Of a DNA stretch of 64,000 nt, positions 1-11,132 are shown piece by piece. Source of the DNA: Viscum album (lineage: Eukaryota > Streptophyta > Magnoliopsida > Santalales > Viscaceae); assembly GCA_963277665.1 (NCBI GenBank), contig OY728143.1, forward strand, positions 1,118,106,110-1,118,170,109. The letters run 5' to 3'. The notes under the pieces are model-generated. The model searched no databases. It saw only the letters and a list, made by a program, of their open reading frames with translations, and had not been told where the DNA came from. The position numbers and the translations under genes were made by a program. The stretch's first letter is position 1. Every line of letters starts with the position of its first letter.

Positions 1-628
1 AAAAAGAAGTAGAAGCACAAGTCATGCATGAATGTGTAGATCCTGGTCGCGCAGGTATACCTGCGCGACACATAGGTACCTGCGCGATGGTCAACCCATA
101 GGGTAATACTTGGTTGAGTCTTGGATCAAGCCCTTAATATTATCCCTAGGGGCTTCCAAAATAATGGCACGCATATTCTTGTGAAGGGATAAGGCAGTGC
201 GTGTGTCCATTTCCCTTAAGGTTTAAACACCTAGGTACACAGGTGTTGATTAATTTCAACACTTAGGCCTTGTTTCCCATGTTTAGATCTTCCATTCTAG
301 GTAAAAAATTACCTTATAAGTGTTTGTAAGACTTCCAGAAGAGACTTGGGCGACGAGAGCTTAAATCTGGCTTTTGGGATTTTTCGTCCCCGAAATGGGG
401 GGGCCCACAAGTGGTATTTATAGGCTACTGTAGACCCTGGGTGAAAATTAAATAGGGCGGGTAGGTATACCTGCGCAACCATGATGAAACCTATGCGACG
501 TAAGTGTAAACAAATCCTTTTTCATGCCTTTGTCATTTTTTGATGTTTCTTTAAAGGATGAATCACTTTGTGCTAGGGTATTCCCCGTTTTGAATCGTTA
601 GACTCTGTGACAGAAATGAGAATCAACA
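1..628 (-). repeat. Element A 3' LTR (partial, cut by window start)
   Basis: This stretch matches 26765-27392 at the other end of element A, for example around the shared words ataggtacctg, gggtaatactt, ttatccctaggggctt and tttataggctactg. Read on the minus strand it begins TGTTGATTC at 628, next to a purine tract, which fixes it as the 3' LTR. The left end of the LTR lies before position 1. Visible divergence from the right copy is around a tenth of bases by eye, so the insertion is not recent. Confidence 0.9.
47..68. other. Perfect 22-bp GC-rich palindrome in the element A LTR
   Basis: The half-site TCGCGCAGGTA is followed directly by its exact reverse complement. Degenerate copies of the same GCGCAGGT/ACCTGCGC unit occur at about 82-96 and 466-487, and in the other LTR at about 27186-27240. 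It is CpG-rich in an otherwise AT-rich LTR. Function unknown; a protein-binding site or an RNA hairpin are both possible. Confidence 0.75.
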
Positions 629-645
629 AAAGTCCCCCCTCAGAG
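629..645 (-). other. Element A polypurine tract
   Basis: On the minus strand the bases just before the 3' LTR start read CTGAGGGGGGACTTT, directly followed by TGTTGATT. A G-run placed immediately upstream of the LTR is the second-strand priming site of LTR retrotransposons, and it confirms the orientation of element A. Confidence 0.85.
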
Positions 646-1839
646 TTGGATCCGGAGAGAAAAGATGATTTTACTCTGGGGAAAAAAATAGAAACCATGA
701 GTCTTTGTCATTATTGGCAGTTAAAGTCACGCATGTTGGACAAAAAAATGCTAATGTTTATGGTTGAATAGCTTTGACCAAATGGATTAAAATTGACTTA
801 ATTCCTTGATAATTTATCTGAAAACACATTACCATATTCAAGTATGGGGGAAAAAATGTAAACTATGACTTAAGAAATTTTGAATATGAGGAATGATATG
901 AAAAAGGGATAAAAGGAATTAGAAGAAGTATTTCCCTAGAATGAAGTTACCACTTTTTAACAAACCCATTAGGGGGTTGAATTATGTAGGGCCGCCTAAG
1001 GGCATTGGCTGCATAGTCAAATAATAGTATCTTTTGGCTGAAAAGTCTGTTATGTAGACTGTTTATTCAAGGCCGCCTAAGGGCACATGCTGCGTAGTCA
1101 GGAAAAAGAACTCTCAGAAAGTTACTTTTCTATTGCTAAAAAGCCGGTGAAAGTTTATGGAGATTCAAATTTTCCAAAGCATAGAGTCTGCTGTATGTAG
1201 AGTGGTACTTGAATATGGAGAAGATATTTCCAAACAAGACTATCTAAGAACTGGATGAATGTCACTCCTATGAAGGTCTGACCCAAACATAGGGAAGAGA
1301 AATATAAACCATAGACTTGAATACTTTCAGATCATGGAAAAGAACATGGAAAAAATATGTTAAGGATGACTATTTTTTGCAGATCCCTACATATTGTCAT
1401 TAAGAAAACTAAAAACAAATGAGGTTTTCTTCCCAAGAATGAAGTTACCACTATTTAACAAACATGTTATGGGGTTGAATTATGCAAGTCCACCTAAGGG
1501 GATTGGCTGTATAGTCAAATAATTGTATCTTTTGGCTGACAAGTCTGTTATGTAGAATGTTTATGCAAGGATGCCTAAGGGAACGTGCTGCATTATCAGG
1601 AAAAATAACTCTCAGGTATTAGACATTTTGTGACCAGAAGTCAGGAAAAGTGTTTTAAATATCTGAAAATATTTAAGTTTAGGATTATGACACATAAAAA
1701 TGGGTATTGTCCAATGCATGTAGAGATACATAGATCAATGCTAACCACAATCATGTTGTGGCTGGGTCCTAAATTGAGATGTTGGACATCACTATATATC
1801 TCATTAGAATGAAAATAAATCCAAATTTAGTTCTTGAAA
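646..1839 (-). repeat. Element A 3' untranslated region with a diverged ~0.5-kb duplication
   Basis: No coding similarity is seen. Two segments repeat each other: about 930-1130 and 1425-1620 share the words gaatgaagttaccact, ggttgaattatg, catagtcaaataa(t) and cttttggctga. Inside the first copy, two sub-repeats (near 990 and 1072) share gccgcctaagggca. Unit spacing is about 490 bp. The short ORFs here are not supported as genes. Confidence 0.65.
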
Positions 1840-3430
1840 CACAGTTTTACGTCATGTGGGATGAGAGTATGGAAGATCTTAGTTTAGGGTCATAGAGCTC
1901 GGACCAAAATAATGAATACACAGTGTGTGTTTTCAAAGGGACTTTTCAGCCCGGGGACTGAAAGTAAAATTTGGGGTTAGGCCCAAAAACTTGGGGCTGG
2001 ATTCGAGGGATGATCAAATGTTCCTACGTATCCCATAAGGATGGGAATCAAACCGTACATAGTTCTTGAAATACCCTTTATGCAGATTTGGGTCGTACAA
2101 TTGAAGGGTGAAAAGGGGAAATTAGTGCAATGATGGTTTGACCTGAGATAAAAGGTTCGGGAATTGCCATGTATGCACATAATCGTGGAATATAACATGA
2201 TTGGAAATCAATGTAAATAATGTTTCCCTCTCATGTGAGGGAATCAAAGAATGTTGTAGTTTATTATCCTACAGGATAAAAGTGTTGTACAATTTAACGT
2301 CATATAGCAAGGACAAAGGTGAACCAATGTGAAGATATTGGTTCTAGGGGTGGTTTCATGAATCAACATCGTATGAGATGGAGGTGAACTGACGTGAAGA
2401 AATTAGTTTCGGGCTTGAATCTCAGGAGGTTTCCTATGTACCCATCCTAGAAGGAAAGGATCAAAGTCTACGTAGTTCAATTAAAGGATGAATTGGTGAT
2501 CAATTTTTTTTATGACAACGTCCTAAAAAATGATGCTGGGACTTACACATGGTAAGTGGCCCAGAGAGGGTGTTATGGTTGAAGTTTACTCTAAGCTCAT
2601 TTGAGTCAAACTCGGTGGGGGAAACAATAGGTAGCAACAACTTTAATGATGCACAGTTTAATGTCATGTAGGACATATGAAGGGACTATGCAGTTTAAAA
2701 TCTTGCAGTGAGGACTATTGGTGATGCACATTTTAGTGTCATGTAACAGGTAAAAAATATAGTTTAATGTCATGTAGGACATATTAAGGGACTTTGTTCA
2801 GTTTTACGTCATGTAGGATGAATGAGCAGTACAATTTAACGTCATGTAGGACAAATATAGGGACAAAGTTTAACGTAATGTTGGACGTGAACACAGTTTT
2901 GTGTCATGTTGGACAATAAGGGTGATGTATAGTTTACCGTGTTGTAGATAAAATGATAGGGACAATACAATTTAACGTCATGTTGGAAGAAAGAGCGACT
3001 GTGTAGTTTAATGTCATGCGGTAAGGACAAAAGAGGACACAGTTTAACGTCATGTTGGACGTATTAGGTACTTTTTCACAGTTTAACGTCTTGTTGGACG
3101 TAAGGGACTTCTGTACAGTTTAGAGTCATGTAGCTAGGACATCACAGTTTAACATCATGTTGGAAAATGGTACAGTTTAACTTCATGTTGCATGATGGTG
3201 AAAATAGTTTAAGGTCATATGCATAGACCTGTAATTATGCAGTTTAGCATCTTGTTGGATGTAAGGGAATTCTTTAAAATTTAGCATCATGTAGCTAGGA
3301 TGTCACTGTTTAACGATATGTTGGATGATGGGACAGTTTAACGTCATGTTGGACTATGGTGCGAATAGTTTAAGGTCATATGCATAGACCAGAGATTATG
3401 CAGTTTAGCGTCTTTCTGGACGTATTAGTA
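1840..3430 (-). repeat. Tandem repeat array in the element A 3' region
   Basis: Around forty imperfect copies of a 28-40 bp unit with the core cagtttaacgtcatgttgga, loosely spaced from about 1840 and tightly packed from about 2640 to 3430. The last part shows a higher-order period of about 162 bp (starts near 3078, 3240 and 3400), each made of the same ordered set of unit variants. Tandem repeats between pol and the 3' LTR are known in Tat/Ogre elements and have been described as a source of satellite DNA. Confidence 0.8.
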
Positions 3431-3526
3431 TTTGTGTTACACAAAATACTTCTTCAGAAATCTGGCATTGGTAAGAGTAGTGATGAGTTCTCCATCCATA
3501 GAGATTAAAGAATAAGCTCCATTAGA

Positions 3527-4490
3527 TTAGATCTTATGTATTGAGTAAGGTCCTTCCCACTTTGGCTCAACCTTGGGAGGTTTCTTTATTGGTATCATTG
3601 GAGTTCTGAGAACCAATACCAATTCTCCCCAAATGAATGAATGAATACGAAATTTTTTGTTGAATGCTCGTGCTATTCGATTATGATAGACTTCCAAGTG
3701 ATGTAGGGTGCACAATATTTTTTCATCTAATCGTTCCAATTCATCCAATATCTTTTTAGATTGTTCATCTATAGATGACTGATCACAAATGGCTACTCTG
3801 AGCAAGGGTAATTGAACCTCAATGGGAAAGAATTCTTCTGTTCCATATACCAATGAATATGGAGTTGACCGCATTGTAGTGAGGGTGGTGGTCCGATAAG
3901 CCCATAAAGCTTGAAAGAGTTTATCAGGACATGATTTCTTATCTTTATCCACCATCATTTTCAATATGTCTTAATGAGTCTTGTTTAAGTCTTCTATCTG
4001 GCCATTGGCCGCTGCATGATACCGAGAGGAATGGTTGGATTTGATGTTGTATTCTTGATACAACTTCCTTACCTCGGATGAACAGAAGTTGGCGCCATTG
4101 TCCGTCAATATAGTATGAGGGACACAAAATCTTGTAATGATGTTATACTTGATGAAGCTAACAATGATTTTAGAACTGACTCCTTTGAGAGGTATTACCT
4201 CTACCCATTTGTAAAATAATTCAGTAGCAGTAAGAATATACTTAAACTACTTGGTTTTAGCTGAAGGATAAGGTCCTACTACATCCATTACCCATGTGTC
4301 AAATGGCCATGAGTATTTAGCTATATGAAGCAACTCTGGGGGCTGATGAATGAAGTTGTAACATACTTGGCAAGAATGACACTTCTTTGTGAAATCAACA
4401 CAATCTTGTATCATTAAAGGCCAAAAGTATCCAAGCCTTCGAATTTGATCAGATAGTCTATGTCCAAACTGGTGGGAACCAAAGACTCCT
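3527..4490 (-). pseudogene. pol: Element A integrase (broken)
   Basis: Integrase would insert the cDNA into the host genome. The zinc-binding HHCC part is recognisable at about 4350-4490 (ends KKCHSCQV). The catalytic core follows: a DVVGPYP-like stretch near 4280, LTDNGANF near 4105 and the NGQIEDLNK glutamate near 3992, so the D,D,E triad can be followed. The C-terminal part is open at 3527-3964 and ends PKWEGPYSI, as in gypsy integrases. Several in-frame stops and frame changes separate these parts. It lies downstream of the second RNase H in minus-strand order, which is the usual gypsy order. No chromodomain is seen, as expected for Tat elements. Confidence 0.85.
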
Positions 4491-4900
4491 ACATGAACTT
4501 CTTCATGATAGCCATTGTCTCTTCACCATCAATGCATCTGAAGAGAATTCCATCAAAACATCCTTTGTAGAGAATTTTCTCTAGGTGATCAGGGCTTTCA
4601 TAAAGAGTAAAATTTACCACACGTCTCCGAACTTGTTCTTTCCCAGCTCTATCAGGTGGAAGTGTTACATTTTGAAGATATTCCCTGATAGGTGTCATCC
4701 ATCCCATAGTATGACCATATGGTTCAGAGATGGGACTAATTTCATTGATTTCCTTTGTTCTAGTTTGAACATAAGGTGAAATTGTACAATGGGGGGAAAT
4801 AATGATTATTGTCTCATCCCGATTTGGATCTTCTAGAGCTATGGCTATATTGGCCATTGCATCAGCTTGGGAATTTTGTTATCACGGGACATAAGAAAAT
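4491..4900 (-). pseudogene. pol: Element A linker between second RNase H and integrase
   Basis: An open stretch of about 120 codons (4489-4857) with the pattern GWMTPIREYL near its middle, then a basic RRR region and a YDGILFRC-like stretch (here CFDGILFRC). Tat/Ogre pol proteins carry this same linker just before the integrase zinc finger. It has no known catalytic role. The frame continues into the HHCC region after a stop near 4489. Confidence 0.7.
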
Positions 4901-5290
4901 GTCGGTTCCTAAAGAAATTCCACCATTAACTCTCTGACGTAATCATACAAAGGGATTAACTCTTCTTTTCTGATGGTGTAATCCCCATTGACTTGTTTGA
5001 TTACTAGGTCTGAATCACCTTTCACCTTCAAGTGATTCACTTGTGCCTGAAGCACCAACTCCATGCCTGTGATGAGAGCTTGATATTCTGCTTCATTATT
5101 GGTACCACCTTCCCATAATAAGAAGGAATAAGGTAGCACTGCCTTTTCCAGAGAAATGAGCACAATTCCTAACCCAACTTTGTTGAATTTAGGATCTTCC
5201 GTTTTCTTCCCTGTTGGACTTGTTGAAGCACCATCAAAGTACATTTCCCATGTTGGAAGATTATCTTGAATAGAATGAACTTCTTCATCA
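4901..5290 (-). pseudogene. pol: Element A second (archaeal-type) RNase H
   Basis: About 120 residues at the end of an open 203-codon stretch (4909-5520) form a complete-looking RNase H. The first acidic residue is in MYFDGAST near 5233, the catalytic glutamate in NNEAEYQAL near 5090, and the third acid in GDSDLVIKQ near 5005. This extra archaeal-type RNase H after the normal retroviral-type one is the hallmark of Tat/Ogre elements. Its job is thought to be RNA removal during cDNA synthesis. The domain itself is free of stops, unlike its neighbours. Confidence 0.85.
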
Positions 5291-6729
5291 AGAAGTTCAA
5301 TATCTAAAGATGTATCTTCTACTGAAGAATTTTTAACATGGAAATCATCCAGATCTTGGCCCTTTATTTCCCTTTGAGACACATACTGGATATCAAATTG
5401 CTGCAAAATAACTTCCCACCATTCTAGACATCTTGTAAGCAATGGACGAATAAGGATTAATTTGAGTGGGTTATTGCAAGATACCAATTGGACCTCGTGA
5501 TGTTGCAGGTAGTGTCTCAACTTCTGAACTGAAAAGATTAATTATAGATAGCACTTCTCAATACTTGAATATCGGGTTTCTGCTTCAAGCATAGTCCGAC
5601 TAAGATAGTAAAGGCTCTTTTAATTCCCAACATCATTCTTCTGAGGAACAAAGGCACCCAATGATCACTCTAAAGCTGTAACATAGAGGATAAGCGGTCT
5701 TACTTCAACAGGTGGCATTAATACCAGTGGACTCAAGAGATATTTCTTGAGCACATTGAGTTCTTCTTGACATTATTCAGTCCACTGGTAAGTGACTCCC
5801 TTCTTCAACAATTTGGTGAAGGGTAAACTTTTTCCTACCAAATTGGCGATGAAACGCCGAATATAGGCTAAATGTCCTTAAAGTCTTCTCAATTCCTTCA
5901 AATTTCGATGAGGTGACGTACCAAGTATTGACTATGTCTTCTCAGGATCGACATCAATACCACGATGGCGTACAACAAAGCCGAGAAATTTTCCTGAGGT
6001 TACCCCAAATGCATATTTTAAGGGGTTCATATTCAAATTTTGCTGTCAAAGTTTGCGGAATATGACTTAAAAATCATCCAAGTGATTAGAACGTTGTTTG
6101 GATTTAACCACCAAATCATCCACATAAAATTCAAAAAACTTCCCTAAAAATGGTTTGAAGATACGATGCATGGCACGCTGATATGTTGCACCTGCATTCT
6201 TCATGACAAAGGGTATTACCCGATATCAAAACACACCCTGAGGGGCTCTGAAGGCTATAGATTCTTCATCTTTTTGAGCCATTCAGATTTGATTATACCT
6301 GGAATATCCATCCATGAAGGAAAGTGCTTCATAGCCAGCTGTTGCATCAATTAAGTGTTCTGTAATCAGAACTGAAAAATCATCCTTATGACAATGCCAA
6401 TTAAGATCTCTGAAATCAATGAAAACTCTAATTTGTATGTTCTTCTTTTTCACAGGGAAAATATTAGCCAACTACTTGGGATATTGGAATTCTCTGACAA
6501 AGTTAGATTTGATAAGCTTATCCACTTCAGCTTTAATTTTGGAAGCATAAGTTGGGTGTCTTCTTCTCACAGCTTTCATAATTCTTCGATGTTCTTCTGG
6601 CAAACCCAAATGATGAGTAGCAACATCAGGATCAAGACCTGGCATCTCTGTATAGTTCCAAGAAAATATATCTCGATTTTTCTTCAAAAATGAAATATAC
6701 ATCTCTTGCTCTTCAAGAGTCATGCACAC
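5291..6729 (-). pseudogene. pol: Element A reverse transcriptase and first RNase H (broken)
   Basis: RT begins near 6729. It contains EMPGLDPDVATHHL, the block QIRVFIDFRDLN near 6420, and SFMDGYSRYNQI near 6290. The catalytic YVDD box is intact at 6115-6126. Connection and RNase H follow: FLGFVVRHRGIDVDPEKT near 5950, RRFIANLVGKSLPFTKLL near 5850, then a decayed RNase H ending RHYLQHHEVQL near 5500. At least eight stops interrupt the reading frame, two of them near 6282 and 6471. All motifs appear in standard gypsy order, so this is a once complete polymerase now inactive. Confidence 0.9.
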
Positions 6730-6753
6730 ACTAATTAAAGTGGGGCGTGGATC

Positions 6754-7317
6754 TTATTTTGTACCCAGATTTATTTCTCTCAATTCATCCACGGTGGTAT
6801 AGATACCATCTTCAAATGCTGGAGGAGCATCCCTGAGATCTTCCTCTTCTTCATCCACATGTGTTACTTCTTCTGTTTCTACTTGAATAGTAGATGATGA
6901 AGTACAATTTCCATGATCAGGAGAGATGTTAAAATTTGAACATCTTGAAAAACAAGCTTCGATTTTTGACCCTATTGATGATGAAGGGTCTTCCTTGGAT
7001 AATAAAGAGGAGATGATGGATTGAGAATTGACATCATCATTTACGTCTAATATTGCTATAACTTCTTCTGGACTGGTTGGTGAAGTATAGACTTGTTGTA
7101 TTTCAGCAAATGAAATGAAGACATCTCCATTTGATCTTTCATTATTGTTTGGTGAATTATCACTTTCTCCCATGCTGTCTGGCTTGATTTCTGTAATTGA
7201 CATTATGGAAGTTTCCATAAGAGTATTTGGATTTGGGTCTATCCTGTCAATTTGACTAATAGGAAACACATAATCTGTACTCACATGTGTGAATGGGTTT
7301 ACTGTAACTTTTTCCAA
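6754..7317 (-). pseudogene. pol: Element A acidic linker between protease and RT
   Basis: A 187-codon open stretch rich in serine, aspartate and glutamate (for example HVDEEEEDLRDAPPAFEDG near its end). It sits between the protease and the start of RT. Tat/Ogre elements carry a variable, poorly conserved spacer here. No catalytic motif is visible. Confidence 0.6.
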
Positions 7318-7760
7318 ACTATATGGAGCATTAACTTTGGTAACCTTCCTTGTTATGGATTTCTACTTTCCCTTCATGTGATTGAATTCCACCTTAATGT
7401 ATTGTGATTCACATGTTTGAATGGAGATTTATCACCATACAATGTCCCAATTTGACCATTGAAAAAATATTTGAGGCATTGATGGTATGATGAACGGATA
7501 ACCTCATGTTGATGTAGCCAAGGTCTTCTAAGAAAAATATTGAAGGATATATCATGATCAACAACCATGAAATCTGAATTAGATCCAAGGTCTCCAAACT
7601 GAGTTCTGAGTGTAATCTCACCCAATGGTTCTTGTTCATTTTTATTATATCCTTTTAACATCAAAGTAGAAGGAGATACATCAGCTTCTGTGAGGCCCAC
7701 TCGATGAAGTGTACGAATGGGGATGAGGTTGACTCCTGAACCATTATCAATGAAATCTCT
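7318..7760 (-). pseudogene. pol: Element A aspartic protease
   Basis: The protease core starts just after a stop at 7759-7761. It has the active-site region FIDNGSGVNLIP (near 7750-7710, usual form D-S/T/G-G), then the long block GDLGSNSDFMVVDHDISFN and LRRPWLHQHEVIRSS, which matches the flap-to-helix part of Tat proteases (usual form LGRPW). The protease would cut the Gag-Pol polyprotein. Active-site serine/threonine is replaced by asparagine, and the domain is cut from the upstream part by a stop. Confidence 0.75.
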
Positions 7761-8975
7761 TTAGATGTCTACACCACTGAACTTTCCAGATAAGTACAAA
7801 GGTCTAATATGTCCATGCACAACATCATCTTCATCTTCATCTATAAAAGATATCACTGCATGACATTCTGCAGGACCATTCTCAACATGGTAGACTTCAG
7901 CTGCAACAATTTCAGTTTCAAATTCCTGAGGACTTGAAAAATCCTCAATGAGTGCCTCCCGAAGATCCTTTGATAAATTCAAGGCATCCAGAATTGATAA
8001 ATTGGCCGGTACTTGGGCTAAGTGTTTCAATACATCATACTTTTTATCCAAAGGTCTGCGTTTCCCAACAGGAACATGTGGTATTTCAAGTGCCTTAGAA
8101 GTTGATACTTTGGATGTAGATGCATCTTGTATAGGGGTAGGAGTTGGAAATACTCCTGGATTTAAAAGTTTAGACCTATTAGGTCTATTTACTTGCTGAG
8201 AGGAAGAAGGTTGAACCTCTTACCAATCCTCCAGAATAATTGTACCAGGACTGAATCTGCTATTGGTGGAAGAATTTTTTTGTTCTTGTTGAGCCCGCTG
8301 AAGGGATTTTCCAGGAGTTTCTACTACATACACAGTTCTAGAAGGGGTAGAATTGGAATTGTGGCTTCTGGGATATCCACGTATTCCTCTGTATCCCAGA
8401 CTTCTAGAACTCCCTCTAATTACTCTGTTTGATATAGGGAACTCAAGCTCATCAAAATCAAAACTGAGACTGGCATATGGATCTGTTATGTGAATTGTGT
8501 TAACAGAACCAAAGATCAACTCTTCGTCTAATGAAGACTCTACCTGATTAGCAAATTTAGGCTGTGCTGTTTGGTGGGATGGTGCCCGTTTCTTCAAAGT
8601 AGATGACATAAAATCTGCCAGAGTCAAAGAAAACTTGTTCTTTGAAACGATTTCATCTTCTTCTATTTGTTCCTCTTTCTTTGAATTATGCCATTTCTTT
8701 GAGGATTTTCCCTCTGATGAAGAGGGTTTTTCTGTGGTATTCATAGTAGAAGAGACAATTGGTTTCTTTAATTGCGTTTACAAAATGGAAAGAGTTCGAT
8801 TGAATATTTTCTTGACCATCCAATCATCATATTTCTGCGCATTTTTGTTTTTGACTTCTTGCCACTTGCTTTCTTCCTCTAGATTTGTAGTAGTAACACA
8901 TGCTACCTGAGCTGAAGAACCTTTTAATTTTACTTATCCCAAGTCTACCATTTTTTACAGGAGGTCTTTGAAGAC
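7761..8975 (-). pseudogene. gag: Element A gag C-terminus and protease leader (3' part, after the B insertion)
   Basis: Reading from 8975, the frame runs FVFKDLL, stop, KMVDLG, then through a basic/serine-rich region (8744-8220, 174 codons open) into DKKYDVLKHLAQVPANLSI (8051-7761), a block that precedes the protease in Tat elements. The first residues continue, in the same frame, the gag sequence that stops at 20079, so B split this gene. Three stops occur in the first 230 bp. The arginine/glycine/serine-rich stretch around 8400 may have bound RNA. Confidence 0.8.
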
Positions 8976-8980
8976 AAAAC
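8976..8980. other. Element B target-site duplication, left copy
   Basis: AAAAC, identical to 20074-20078 on the other side of element B. Five-base duplications are typical for Ty3/gypsy integration. Confidence 0.95.
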
Positions 8981-10567
8981 TGAAGAGACCCGAAGCATGA
9001 CGTACATAGATATTACATTACTTTTTTGGAATACATAATACATAACAAAAACAGACACACAAGGACCGTAATAGTTTAGTGTCTTTGGAAACTTGTAATG
9101 TAATCTTCTAATCATGGTGAAAGATTTTCAACATCTCCCATAAAGATCTTCCACTTTTTGTTTCCTTACCAAAAACCTTTCTTTTAATCCTGGGGGAAAA
9201 TAAAACATAAAAAGGGTGATCTCAAATGCTCAGTAAGGGTAAAAAAAAGAAATATCAATCACATCATATTCATAAGAACATAACATTTTGGAAATCTTAC
9301 CCTGCAAAAGAGATCAAAATTTCATAACATGGGATAAATCATGGTAGTGAAATGTAATCACAATAATCATAACTTAAAACATGAATCTTTGTGGAATACA
9401 CACAGAATCATAGAGAATCATTTATTATTAGTCAAGACTCATTTCCAAGACTATCTTAGTGGACAAATTCCATTTTTGAACTGAGTTCATTCCTCGTTTC
9501 AGTCCTGTTTCACTGAACCAGTTTAACCTGGCGTTCCAGCCATGTCTATCTCATGAGATATAAAATCTTTACCCAATGCATTGGAGGTAGATATAGGTCC
9601 CACCCATCTCATAATGATACAATTTTTATGTGTGCCAAAAAATCACAAACCATAAATCATAGCATAACCCATGTAATAAAAATGAGATTCTTAAACATTG
9701 TGACATCATAAAAAAATTCATATAAGATAAAGCAATTCATAAAAATAATTCCATCACAACATAATCAAATCAATTTAATAATAGGAATAGAAATAGAAAC
9801 CTTCATTATCTTAGATGGAAAATAATTTTGATAAAACACTTGAACTCCATTCTTGAAGAAAATATCCTTTCTACTTCAAAAACACTTTTCCTTTATTAAC
9901 ATGTCATAAAATTATAAACTAAAATAATTTGATTAAAAATAAACTTGAAAACTTGTAAAGGAAGCTTCTTGGAAATAATGTTTTAAAAATCCATTCATGC
10001 CGTATAAAAACATTATTTTCGTACTTTTACCAGAAAAGTCAAAAAGTACTTCGTAAAAGAACGATTCCTTACATACCATGTAGTAAAAGTCAAAATGGGT
10101 AAAATGAACATTAAACATACACAAAAAACCTTTTATAAAACATGGACATGGATGATAACAATAACCCCAGCAAATACTTACGAATAAACAATCTTGGATA
10201 AGAACGAGATTGGAAAGGTTATCCCTTACCTTAGGTCCAATTTGCTTCGTAAGTGTCCAAACCTGCTGTATAATGATTTAAATAAGGTCATTGAATTATT
10301 TCAGAATCATAATTATTGTTAGGATATCATATATGGTCATATTTTTATCTTATTATTAGTAATATTTCATTGCTACTTGTTATTCGGGTGTTTATTACTT
10401 TTTGTTCTTATGCGTGTTTTGTCGAATAAATTATTACTTTTCTTTTTAGGTTATAGATACATCATTTCAAGAATGGTATTAGTGTAATATATATCATATT
10501 TATTCACTCAATTCATTTATGTAATCATTATGCAATGAAAATCATGTAGAACGAGTCGCATCACATC

Positions 10568-10785
10568 GTGGTGACGGTATTCCGTACGTACGCACGAGCG
10601 ATGATATCGTTCCCATGATCATGGAATTGTATTGGAGTGTATGTATACTATTTCAGAATCAATATCACTTTACAATAATCATATATATTCATTATTTACC
10701 CCATTATAACCATCCAAGTAAGGTGGTGGTGGAAAATAGATTACACCACGGCGTGGAGACGGTATTCCGTACGTACGCACGTGCG
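10568..10785. promoter_or_regulatory. Paired palindromic CGTACGTACG motifs in element B LTR
   Basis: Two copies of acggtattccgtacgtacgc lie about 187 bp apart (10573-10592 and 10759-10778). The same pair is at about 17503-17522 and 17688-17707 in the other LTR, and diverged pairs occupy the matching place in the LTRs of element C (39880-39920 and 40061-40110; 47891-47935 and 48085-48125). Conserved pairing suggests a regulatory or structural role; this is inference. Confidence 0.55.
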
Positions 10786-11122
10786 GTGATTTCGTTTTCT
10801 GTAGGATGGATAGATGGTGAAATAGGGTTGTTTCATACTTATAATGAAATATCAGTATATGAGTGATACTTATGTTATTAATTAATAATGGAACAACTAA
10901 ATAATAATAAGTGGAAGAAGAAATAAAGTTGAAAGAATCGTAACGGACATTACCACTTCTTTGAAGCGCTTCTCTGAGACCTCCTTTTAGGGCACTAAAA
11001 TTGGTCTTTGAAGAAGACCAAGACCTCTAGGATGTTTCTAGGGAAGTGGAGATGAGAAATTGGCAGGGGTTGGCCGAGCTTGAAGGCTCAAAGTTGTGTG
11101 AGGAAGAGAGGGAGGAGGTTCC

Positions 11123-11132
11123 CTTTTATAAG
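11123..11132 (-). promoter_or_regulatory. TATA box of element B 3' LTR
   Basis: CTTATAAAAG on the minus strand, flanked by pyrimidine-rich CTCCTCC and GGGAACCTCC. The 5' LTR copy is at 18052-18061, and the element C LTR has CTTATAAAAGGGTACTTCC at 39530. All lie about 2.0 kb from the LTR start, so U3 is about 2.05 kb. Confidence 0.65.

Noticed and set aside
1840..3430. CRISPR-like array
   Set aside because: The repeats are imperfect, directly adjoining and of variable length with no unique spacers of constant size; the context is a plant retrotransposon.
4901..5290. A host RNase H-like gene captured by the element
   Set aside because: A second archaeal-type RNase H at this place is the normal state for Tat/Ogre elements, so no new capture needs to be assumed.
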